This document shows positions 1 to 5,359 of a DNA stretch of 5,359 nt, piece by piece. The notes below the pieces were generated by a model. The model ran no database searches and was not told the origin of the DNA. It saw only the letters and a list, made by a program, of their open reading frames with translations. Location: contig JADGAW010000168.1 in the NCBI GenBank assembly GCA_015231815.1, positions 1-5,359 on the forward strand, read 5' to 3'. This stretch comes from Nitrospinota bacterium (GTDB lineage: Bacteria > Nitrospinota_A > JADGAW01). Every line of letters starts with the position of its first letter. Position 1 is the first letter of the stretch. The translations under genes and the position numbers were made by a program.

Positions 1-156
1 GAAGATGAAATTAAACAGGAACTTAACAAAATAATTACTGATGAAGGAATAAGCGGCAAACAAGAATTTGGAAAGCTCATGAAAGCAGCAACTGCCGCTT
101 TAAGAGGAAAAGCAGATGGAAAGTTAATCAGCCAGATTGCAAAAGAACTTTTGTAA
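1..156 (+). CDS. yqeY: YqeY/GatB C-terminal-like protein, 3' end only
   Basis: The window opens inside this gene. Reading frame 1 gives 51 codons and ends with TAA at 154-156. The visible protein is the helical C-terminal part of the YqeY family, recognised by the run GKLMKAATAALRGKADGKLI followed by a short QIAKELL-like terminus. This matches the family's typical G+hMK...+G+ADG+hh ending. The family is about 150 residues long, so roughly the last third is present. YqeY resembles the tail domain of the GatB subunit of the tRNA-dependent amidotransferase, which suggests contact with tRNA, but its cellular role is not settled. It lies 26 nt before dnaG on the same strand, an arrangement common in Desulfobacterota and some other phyla, which suggests co-transcription. 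The family call rests on one conserved motif but is supported by position. Confidence 0.85.
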   Translation, partial: EDEIKQELNKIITDEGISGKQEFGKLMKAATAALRGKADGKLISQIAKELL

Positions 157-182
157 AACCTTTTTCTATCGAAAGAGATTGT

Positions 183-1901
183 ATGGGTCAGGTGAGCCAG
201 TTCCAACCAAATGTTATCTCAGATGTTAAAGAAAGAGCTGACATTGTTGATACGGTTTCACGATATGTTCGGTTAAAGAAGTCGGGAAATAATTTTACGG
301 GACTTTGCCCCTTTCACTCAGAGAAAACACCTTCTTTTTCGGTGAACCCGGGAAAGAATATCTTTCACTGCTTTGGATGTGGTGAAAGTGGTGATATTTT
401 TTCTTTTTTAATGAAGATAGAAAACATTAGTTTCTATCAATCATTAAAAAATGTTGCAAAAGAAGTTGGCTACGAACTCCCTGAAGCAAAGGGCTTTGAT
501 AAAAAAGAAAAGGAAAAATCAGATTCAGAATATGATGCTTTGGAAAAAGCAGCGAAGATTTTTCACAATAACCTTGGTAAATATAGAAAGCAGTTAGACA
601 GCTTTCTCACGGAACGTGGACTTGACAATACAACGATTGAAGCTTTCAGAATCGGCTTTGCCCCTGAAAGTTGGGATGCTCTTTTACACGAGATAAGAAG
701 AAAAGGAGTCAAAGATGAAGAACTCCTGAAATCGGGTCTGGTAAAAAAAGGTGAGAAAACAGGAAAAATATACGATGTTTTCAGGAACAGGCTTATTTTT
801 CCTATTGAAAATTTAAATAGCAGAGTTGTAGGCTTTGGTGGTCGGATATTAACTGACGATAAAAAGCAGCCGAAATATCTCAACTCTCCGGAAACATCGC
901 TTTACAGAAAAAGCAAGATACTCTATGGTCTTAACAAAGCAATTAAAGAGGCAAACAATGCATCTTCATTGCTGATTGTTGAAGGCTATATGGATTTAAT
1001 TGCACTGCATCAGTTTGGCGTGAAAAATAGTGCGGCAGTTCTTGGCACTGCGTTAACAGATGATCATGCCAGATTGATTAAACGGCATTGGAACAGTGTT
1101 ATTTTAATGTTTGATGGTGATGCTGCAGGTTTAAGAGCCTCAGAAAAAAGTTTTTTAACCTTATGTAATTCGGGTATAAATGTTCTCGGAATAATACTTC
1201 GAGATGGTGAAGACCCCGATTCTTTTATTCGTAAAGATAAGGAATCTTTCCTTAAACTTATTGAAAATGCTAAGCCTTTTGTAAAAGAGCTCATCAGTTA
1301 CTGGAAAGAATCGGCGCAAAAAGATGATAAAGAAATAATTAAGGGAATTTTTCCCTTGGTAAGAAGTCTTAGTTCTTCCCTTGACAGGTCTGATACCTTC
1401 AGGTTTCTTGCCGATGTTACGGTATATAGTGAGGAGGACTTACAGCGGGAATTTGGTAAAACAAGAAAAGAAGAATATAGCTCTGTAAATCAGGGTATTT
1501 CTTCTCAGAATAAAGATAGTCTGACCGATAAGGCAGTGAAAAATATTCTGAGCATTATGATTTCCTCAAGTTCCTATAAGAAAAAAGGGCGTGATGAATT
1601 AAACAATAAGGACTTTTTTAATAATGAAATATATTGGAGGGCATTTCAACTTATTCTAGGTGAAGAAAAGCCCTTGGAAAAAATTAATGAAATCGATAGT
1701 GACTTAAGAAATGTAATGGTTGCAATTGAGTTCATGCTGGAAAAACATAATAAAGAGGATTTTGAAAGAATTTATACCGATTCAATCAAGACCCTCAAAA
1801 ACAGAAATAAACCCTTTGTCCCGAAGTTGGGGGTAAATAAAATAAATGATGAAAAATCAGAACGCTACAGGCTTCTTAAGGAGCAGTTAAGTTCGCTATA
1901 A
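183..1901 (+). CDS. dnaG: DNA primase DnaG
   Basis: This 572-residue protein synthesises the short RNA primers that start Okazaki fragments, working with the DnaB helicase at the replication fork. The N-terminal zinc-binding domain shows ligands C42, H45, C63 and C66 (CPFH...CFGC). The RNA polymerase-like core follows, with RNRLIFPI at 201-208, VVGFGGRIL at 215-223 and PKYLNSPET at 230-238. The Toprim part has the metal-binding acids E267 (LIVEGYMD), D311 and D313 (FDGDAAG), and D344 and D346 (EDPDSF), which correspond to the catalytic set of E. coli DnaG. Residues from about 435 to the end are poorly conserved and helical, as expected for the DnaB-binding domain. Length is normal for the family and no key residue is missing. 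The ATG is preceded by a weak purine-rich stretch (GAAAGAGA, 171-178). The gene sits between yqeY and rpoD, 32 nt before the latter, probably in one transcript. Confidence 0.97.
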   Translation: MGQVSQFQPNVISDVKERADIVDTVSRYVRLKKSGNNFTGLCPFHSEKTPSFSVNPGKNIFHCFGCGESGDIFSFLMKIENISFYQSLKNVAKEVGYELPEAKGFDKKEKEKSDSEYDALEKAAKIFHNNLGKYRKQLDSFLTERGLDNTTIEAFRIGFAPESWDALLHEIRRKGVKDEELLKSGLVKKGEKTGKIYDVFRNRLIFPIENLNSRVVGFGGRILTDDKKQPKYLNSPETSLYRKSKILYGLNKAIKEANNASSLLIVEGYMDLIALHQFGVKNSAAVLGTALTDDHARLIKRHWNSVILMFDGDAAGLRASEKSFLTLCNSGINVLGIILRDGEDPDSFIRKDKESFLKLIENAKPFVKELISYWKESAQKDDKEIIKGIFPLVRSLSSSLDRSDTFRFLADVTVYSEEDLQREFGKTRKEEYSSVNQGISSQNKDSLTDKAVKNILSIMISSSSYKKKGRDELNNKDFFNNEIYWRAFQLILGEEKPLEKINEIDSDLRNVMVAIEFMLEKHNKEDFERIYTDSIKTLKNRNKPFVPKLGVNKINDEKSERYRLLKEQLSSL

Positions 1902-1933
1902 ATTCTATAAACCTTTAAGTTAATTAAAAAAAT

Positions 1934-3691
1934 ATGGAAAAAAAAGTACAGGTATTAATTGAAAAATCCAAGTCAAAAGGCTATATCACTCACGATGATA
2001 TTCATGCAACAATTCCAGAAGGAGAGGTTGATGTTGAAAAATATGAGTCGATGCTGGACACCTTAAAGGGAAGTAAAGTTAAGGTAATGACGGTCAAAGA
2101 TGCTATTGCATTTGAAAAAAGCAATAAAAAGAAAAAGAAGGCGAAGGGGGGAAGAAAGCCTACGCAAAACACACGAATGCTTGCACAATCCTTAGAGGAT
2201 GAAATTACTTCTTCAGAAGACCCTGTACGTCTTTACCTGAAAGAAATGGGTAGTATTCCGCTTCTCACCAGAGATGGTGAAATTGAACTTGCAATTAAAA
2301 TCGAAGATGGTTTACAGAATATATTTGACTCTATCAAAAAATGCCCTTTTATCGTTCATGAAGTAGCCAGGCAGGGGAGAAGGGTTAAACAAAATAAAAG
2401 AAAACTCACGGCAATTATCAAAATCTCTGCTAACGAAGAGGACATGCCAGAAGAGTATGCCAAAGAAGTCGAAGGTTACTTTAAAAAGCTCAATAAAGTT
2501 GATAAGAATGAAGCGAAGTTTAATGAAATAAGTAATGAAATTTCGGATAAGGGACTTTCAGGGAAAAAACTTGAAGAAAAAATAGCAGAACTGAACAATA
2601 TTGTTGAAAAGTGTTACCATCTCTTTGATGGAATACGGTTTACCAATGAGTTTGTAAATGTTTTGGCTCGAAAAGTAGAAGTTTTTGGTAATAAAATCAA
2701 TGATTATGAAAAGCTTATTGAGGATATTACTGAAAATATTGGTCTTGAATACGACGTTATGAATGAATGGCTGCAGGAAGGTTCCAACGAATATCTGCAC
2801 CTTGAAAATGGACGTTTTTTTACTGAAGATGAAGTAAAGGAGTATTACGACAAAATAACAACAACCAGAAAAAGACTGCTTCACCTGCAAAATTTCTGTG
2901 GTTTTAGTAAAGAAAAAATATTCGAAATGATTGCAGATATTCATGCTGCCAGAAAGTCAGTGAAAATATCCAAAAAAGAACTTGCAGAGGCAAACTTAAG
3001 ACTTGTAGTAAGTATTGCCAAAAAATATGTTAACCGTGGACTTCAATTCCTTGATCTCATTCAAGAGGGAAATATCGGTCTTATGAAGGCCGTTGATAAA
3101 TTTGAATACAAAAGAGGTTATAAATTCAGTACATACGCAACATGGTGGATTCGACAGGCAATTACAAGAGCTATTGCAGATCAGGCAAGAACAATTCGAA
3201 TTCCGGTTCACATGATTGAAACCATTAACAAGCTTATTCGAACCAACAGACAACTTCTTCAGGAAAAAGGCAGAGAACCCACTCCTCATGAAATTGCCGA
3301 AAGAATGGAGCTCAGTGTTGATAAAGTCCGGAAGGTATTAAAGATTGCAAAAGAGCCTATTTCTCTGGAAACACCAATTGGCGATGATGATGATTCGTTG
3401 CTGGGAGATTTTATTGAAGATAAGAAAATAATGTCCCCGACTGATGCTGTGATGTATAACGATCTCAAGGCACAGACGGAAAAAGTATTGAAAACCCTTC
3501 AGGTTCGGGAAGAGCAGGTTATTAGAAAGAGGTTCGGTATTGGAATTGATGCAGAACATACTTTGGAAGATGTTGGACAAGACTTTGCCGTAACCCGTGA
3601 GAGAATACGTCAAATTGAGGCCAAAGCAATTAAAAAGCTTAAACATCAGCACCGACGTGCAAAACTCGAAGTTTTCCTCGATAATTTATAA
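1934..3691 (+). CDS. rpoD: RNA polymerase primary sigma factor RpoD (sigma-70)
   Basis: This 585-residue protein is the housekeeping sigma factor that directs RNA polymerase to -10/-35 promoters. Region 1.1 covers about residues 1-60 and is followed by a lysine-rich linker (65-75). Region 1.2 is at 95-127 (DPVRLYLKEMG...). A long acidic and helical non-conserved insert follows (about 128-345), a hallmark of proteobacterial-type primary sigmas. Regions 2.1-2.4 lie at about 348-420 and include YATWWIRQAITRAIADQ (401-417), with Q408 and T411 at the positions that read the -10 element. Region 3 follows, with the GDDDDSLLGDFIED finger at 483-496. Region 4 carries the -35-reading helix VTRERIRQ (553-560), where R555, E556 and R559 match E. 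coli R584, E585 and R588. The start is well fixed: an in-frame TAA lies at 1925-1927 and the next Met is residue 40. No Shine-Dalgarno is visible before it. It is probably transcribed with dnaG. Confidence 0.98.
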   Translation: MEKKVQVLIEKSKSKGYITHDDIHATIPEGEVDVEKYESMLDTLKGSKVKVMTVKDAIAFEKSNKKKKKAKGGRKPTQNTRMLAQSLEDEITSSEDPVRLYLKEMGSIPLLTRDGEIELAIKIEDGLQNIFDSIKKCPFIVHEVARQGRRVKQNKRKLTAIIKISANEEDMPEEYAKEVEGYFKKLNKVDKNEAKFNEISNEISDKGLSGKKLEEKIAELNNIVEKCYHLFDGIRFTNEFVNVLARKVEVFGNKINDYEKLIEDITENIGLEYDVMNEWLQEGSNEYLHLENGRFFTEDEVKEYYDKITTTRKRLLHLQNFCGFSKEKIFEMIADIHAARKSVKISKKELAEANLRLVVSIAKKYVNRGLQFLDLIQEGNIGLMKAVDKFEYKRGYKFSTYATWWIRQAITRAIADQARTIRIPVHMIETINKLIRTNRQLLQEKGREPTPHEIAERMELSVDKVRKVLKIAKEPISLETPIGDDDDSLLGDFIEDKKIMSPTDAVMYNDLKAQTEKVLKTLQVREEQVIRKRFGIGIDAEHTLEDVGQDFAVTRERIRQIEAKAIKKLKHQHRRAKLEVFLDNL

Positions 3692-3716
3692 AAATCGTTT
3701 AAAATACGTTCCCTTA

Positions 3717-3762
3717 AATTCTCCCTTTGCTCCTCTGATTTCAAGAGGAGTTTAGGAGAATT
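3717..3762 (+). repeat. Nested inverted repeat between rpoD and the tRNA
   Basis: Two perfect inverted repeats are nested here. The inner stem is CTCCTCT (3730-3736) with AGAGGAG (3744-3750) around a 7-nt loop. The outer stem is AATTCTCC (3717-3724) with GGAGAATT (3755-3762). They are separated by short unpaired stretches of 5 and 4 nt. In RNA this would fold into one long interrupted hairpin ending 9 nt before the mature tRNA 5' end. The inner hairpin is followed by only three T residues and the outer one by none, so it is not a classic intrinsic terminator. It may be a weak rpoD terminator, a processing or stability hairpin that separates the rpoD message from the tRNA, or a protein-binding palindrome. 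The structure is seen directly; the role is inferred. Confidence 0.7.
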
Positions 3763-3771
3763 ACCTTTGGC

Positions 3772-3847
3772 GGACCAATAGCTCAGTTGGTAGAGCCCCC
3801 GGCTCATAACCGGGTGGTCGGAGGTTCGACCCCTCCTTGGTCCACCA
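3772..3847 (+). tRNA. tRNA with CAU anticodon (elongator Met or Ile2), CCA encoded
   Basis: A full 76-nt cloverleaf is present. The acceptor stem GGACCAA (3772-3778) pairs perfectly with TTGGTCC (3837-3843). The D arm is GCTC/GAGC around AGTTGGTA (3781-3796). The anticodon stem CCCGG/CCGGG (3798-3802, 3810-3814) holds loop CTCATAA, with anticodon CAT at 3805-3807. The variable loop is TGGTC, and the T stem GGAGG/CCTCC (3820-3824, 3832-3836) holds loop TTCGACC. The discriminator is A3844 and CCA is encoded at 3845-3847. It is not the initiator: position 1 pairs with 72 as G-C, and the anticodon stem lacks the three G-C pairs next to the loop. It may be elongator tRNA-Met, which often follows rpoD, or tRNA-Ile2, whose CAU is changed to lysidine-AU by TilS. 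The C4-G69 and C5-G68 pairs resemble E. coli tRNA-Ile2 more than its elongator tRNA-Met. Confidence 0.96.
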
Positions 3848-4033
3848 CCCCACCTTTTTCCTCTCCCAACAATCTTTGTAAAACATTCAAATCATTATTT
3901 ATTTCTCCAGCAGATAGGTGTATTTGTTTGCCTTATGAAAAAGTACTCACATTTTCTTTTGTTGTTTCCTGCTTCTTTGCCCTAAAATAGCAAAGAACTT
4001 CAAGAATTTTCCATGTTTATCAGGAGAAAAAGT
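3848..4033 (+). other. A/T-rich spacer between the tRNA and the motor genes
   Basis: These 186 nt contain no convincing gene. A T5 run (3855-3859) just after the tRNA could help end its transcription, but no hairpin other than the tRNA itself precedes it. A TAAAAT at 3983-3988 could be a -10 element for the motor genes, with a poor -35 match (TTGTTG, 3959-3964, 18-bp spacing). The Shine-Dalgarno at 4022-4026 is the only clear signal. The break in gene spacing suggests that the motor pair has its own promoter. Confidence 0.5.
4022..4026 (+). promoter_or_regulatory. Ribosome binding site that fixes the start of the MotA-like gene
   Basis: AGGAG stands 7 nt before the ATG at 4034. An in-frame ATG at 4013 would place this motif inside the coding region and has no comparable purine-rich motif before it. 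The ATG at 4034 is therefore the better start. Confidence 0.75.
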
Positions 4034-5005
4034 ATGAAAAAAATGAATTTAAGCAAAAAAATCCTGCTTCAGATGGCGGTGGCATTTTTCGTAATTGTTC
4101 TTATCTTTGCATGGAAAGCCAAGTTGCTTGCTGATTTTTATGGACATGGAGAAATTACACAATTAAGTATTTTCCTGAACGGCGGTATTCTTATAATTTT
4201 CATAGCAGGAATAGTTAAACTCTCTTTAGCCTTACAACATTATTCCTTTGAGGAAGAAGAGTTGAAAAAATTTTTTCTTGAAGTCGAGAGAAACAACAAC
4301 AATGCAATTTTGGCGGTTGCAACAAAGTCGCTCTTATTTGTTCGCTACAGCAGAATGAAAAAACTGTATGACAGTGGTGCTCCTATTAATCATGGAGCTC
4401 TTGCGTCAATTATGATAGCGAGGGAATCACTATATCTTTCCTTTCCTAAATTTGTTCATAATATCCTGATATTAACCGGAGTTTTTGGAACAATTGTTTC
4501 TCTTATTCTGGCGTTGGTGGGAGCAGGTACAATTCTTAAAACATCTGTGGCAGGAGAGGGGATGTGGATGATAATCAGTGGTATGAATACCGCCCTTACC
4601 ACTACAGCAACGGCAATTATCTCTTACTTTTTCTTTACCTATTTCTATCATAAATTAACCGACCTGCAAACCTTTATTTTTAGTCAGATAGAAGATGCGG
4701 TTGTTACCAACTTAAATCAGAAATTCCCCTATGAGCAGCAGGATGTTAACTATAAACAGTTGCATATGATTGAGCAGGTAACAGGAGCAGTTGAAAAAAT
4801 GAGTGCTCAGTATGGGGATATGGTTTCAGCACTTACGGCAATGCAGGAACACCAAAAAGAATTTTCACAAAAACTTGATGGAATATCGGAACTGAAATCA
4901 ATTTCCGAACAAAACCTACAACATTTGAACAGCATGAACATCCTCAACGAAAAGCTGGAAAAGATAGCTGAACTCCTTACTCAGGGATTTAGGTTAAAGG
5001 ATTAA
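4034..5005 (+). CDS. MotA/TolQ/ExbB-family proton channel subunit
   Basis: This 323-residue inner-membrane protein is the channel-forming half of an ion-driven motor pair. Hydrophobic segments at about 10-28, 44-66, 142-166 and 183-206 give four helices, with a cytoplasmic loop of about 75 residues between the second and third. This topology is like MotA rather than the three-helix ExbB/TolQ. The third helix carries TGVFGTIVSL (148-157) and the fourth GMNTALTTTATAI (183-195). These are the family's glycine- and threonine-rich pore helices; T153 and T189-T191 are candidates for lining the ion path. A polar C-terminal tail of about 115 residues (207-323), helical and coiled-coil-like from about 245, extends beyond the core. 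I prefer the start at 4034 over 4013 because of the AGGAG at 4022-4026. The gene lies 2 nt before a MotB-like gene and is surely co-translated with it. No flagellar, tol or ton gene is visible nearby, so the specific system is unknown. The superfamily is clear; a specific symbol would be a guess. Confidence 0.85.
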   Translation: MKKMNLSKKILLQMAVAFFVIVLIFAWKAKLLADFYGHGEITQLSIFLNGGILIIFIAGIVKLSLALQHYSFEEEELKKFFLEVERNNNNAILAVATKSLLFVRYSRMKKLYDSGAPINHGALASIMIARESLYLSFPKFVHNILILTGVFGTIVSLILALVGAGTILKTSVAGEGMWMIISGMNTALTTTATAIISYFFFTYFYHKLTDLQTFIFSQIEDAVVTNLNQKFPYEQQDVNYKQLHMIEQVTGAVEKMSAQYGDMVSALTAMQEHQKEFSQKLDGISELKSISEQNLQHLNSMNILNEKLEKIAELLTQGFRLKD

Positions 5006-5007
5006 TT

Positions 5008-5359
5008 ATGCATATTTTCTCTCCTTACACAGATCTTCGCCAAAACAGCCTTGAACCCTCAAGTGACGAGTCTATTTGGCCTACCTTTACCGATATTATG
5101 ACGGTCATCCTTATGATATTTATGTTTACGATGATTACCTTAATTCTCAAAAGCTCCGACCTCGCACAGCAACTTCAAACAAGTGTGGATACTTCCACAA
5201 CTCTTGAAAAAGACCTCATGCAAAGTCGTGAGAACGAGAAAACCCTTGCTCTTAAGGTAAATAACCTTGATGAAAGTCTGAGAAATAAAGAAATGGAAAT
5301 AATCCTTTTGGGTGATGAAACCAAAATGATGAAAAGTACTTTGGAAGCAAAGATTGCTG
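5008..5359 (+). CDS. MotB-like motor partner, 5' part only (N-terminal TM plus coiled coil)
   Basis: This frame starts with ATG at 5008, behind a good AAGGA (4997-5001) and only 2 nt after the preceding stop. It stays open for 117 codons to the window edge. A short polar N-terminus leads to IWPTFTDIMTVILMIFMF (23-40) and a single transmembrane helix at about 30-47. D29 stands at the entry of the helix, like the proton-carrying aspartate of MotB, ExbD/TolR and ZorB proteins. From residue 48 the chain is polar with repeated Leu, Glu and Lys in a heptad-like pattern, which suggests a coiled coil. Standard MotB instead has a short plug and a peptidoglycan-binding OmpA domain within about 300 residues; whether an OmpA domain follows here cannot be seen. 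It would pair with the MotA-like protein as the stator's periplasmic or anchor subunit. The membrane motif and context support the assignment, but the full architecture is unknown. Confidence 0.78.
   Translation, partial: MHIFSPYTDLRQNSLEPSSDESIWPTFTDIMTVILMIFMFTMITLILKSSDLAQQLQTSVDTSTTLEKDLMQSRENEKTLALKVNNLDESLRNKEMEIILLGDETKMMKSTLEAKIA

Noticed and set aside
563..883. 106-codon reverse open frame inside dnaG
   Set aside because: It is antisense to well conserved primase sequence, and its composition is that of a reverse-complement shadow.
1896..1911. Direct repeat CTATAAA ... CTATAAA at the end of dnaG, possibly a -10 element for rpoD
   Set aside because: No acceptable -35 element lies at 16-18 bp, and short A/T repeats are common at this base composition.
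2558..2944. 128-codon reverse open frame inside rpoD
   Set aside because: It is Phe- and Ile-rich because it reads the opposite strand of the Lys-, Glu- and Asn-rich sigma insert. It shows no start signal or family motif.
3338..3652. Reverse open frames opposite sigma regions 3 and 4
   Set aside because: The sense strand codes for highly conserved sigma sequence, and the antisense frames overlap each other and lack any recognisable motif.
3959..3988. Possible sigma-70 promoter TTGTTG-18-TAAAAT before the motor genes
   Set aside because: The -35 element matches only three of six positions and the region is A/T-rich, so chance matches are expected. It is mentioned in the spacer entry but not called as a promoter.
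3787..3990. 67-codon forward open frame
   Set aside because: It starts inside the tRNA gene, reads through most of it, has no ribosome binding site and its product has no recognisable family features.
4034..5359. Complete Zorya anti-phage system
   Set aside because: Only a motor-type pair is visible. The channel subunit's tail is short for ZorA, and no ZorC, ZorD or ZorE gene is present within the window, so the name cannot be supported.
1..5359. CRISPR arrays, insertion sequences or tandem repeats
   Set aside because: No regularly spaced repeats, transposase motifs or terminal inverted repeats were found by eye on either strand.

Overview
The window looks like a low-GC (mostly A/T-rich, by eye) Gram-negative bacterial chromosome. 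The best guess is a Desulfobacterota (former Deltaproteobacteria) lineage. The reasons are the compact order yqeY-dnaG-rpoD, an RpoD with a long non-conserved insert of proteobacterial type, and a CAU tRNA directly behind rpoD. The taxon is inferred, since no marker here fixes it.

Left part (1-3691): a tight same-strand block of information-processing genes. It opens with the last 51 codons of a YqeY/GatB-like protein. After 26 nt comes a complete DNA primase gene (dnaG), and after 32 nt a complete primary sigma factor gene (rpoD). This resembles the macromolecular-synthesis operon, in which primase and the housekeeping sigma factor are co-expressed. The rpoD gene has no recognisable Shine-Dalgarno and an A/T-rich leader.

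Middle (3692-4033): an 80-nt spacer with a striking nested inverted repeat, then a complete tRNA with anticodon CAU and encoded CCA. It is not the initiator; it is either elongator tRNA-Met or tRNA-Ile2 (lysidine type). A 186-nt A/T-rich spacer follows. A 67-codon open frame running out of the tRNA is spurious.

Right part (4034-5359): two closely spaced genes for a MotA/TolQ/ExbB-type four-helix membrane channel protein and a MotB-like partner. The partner has one N-terminal transmembrane helix with an aspartate at its entry, then a coiled-coil-like stretch that runs off the window. Together they would form a proton- or sodium-driven stator-type motor. No flagellar, Tol or TonB gene is visible beside them, so their role is open. 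This pair is the most interesting part of the window, and its meaning depends on genes beyond the right edge.
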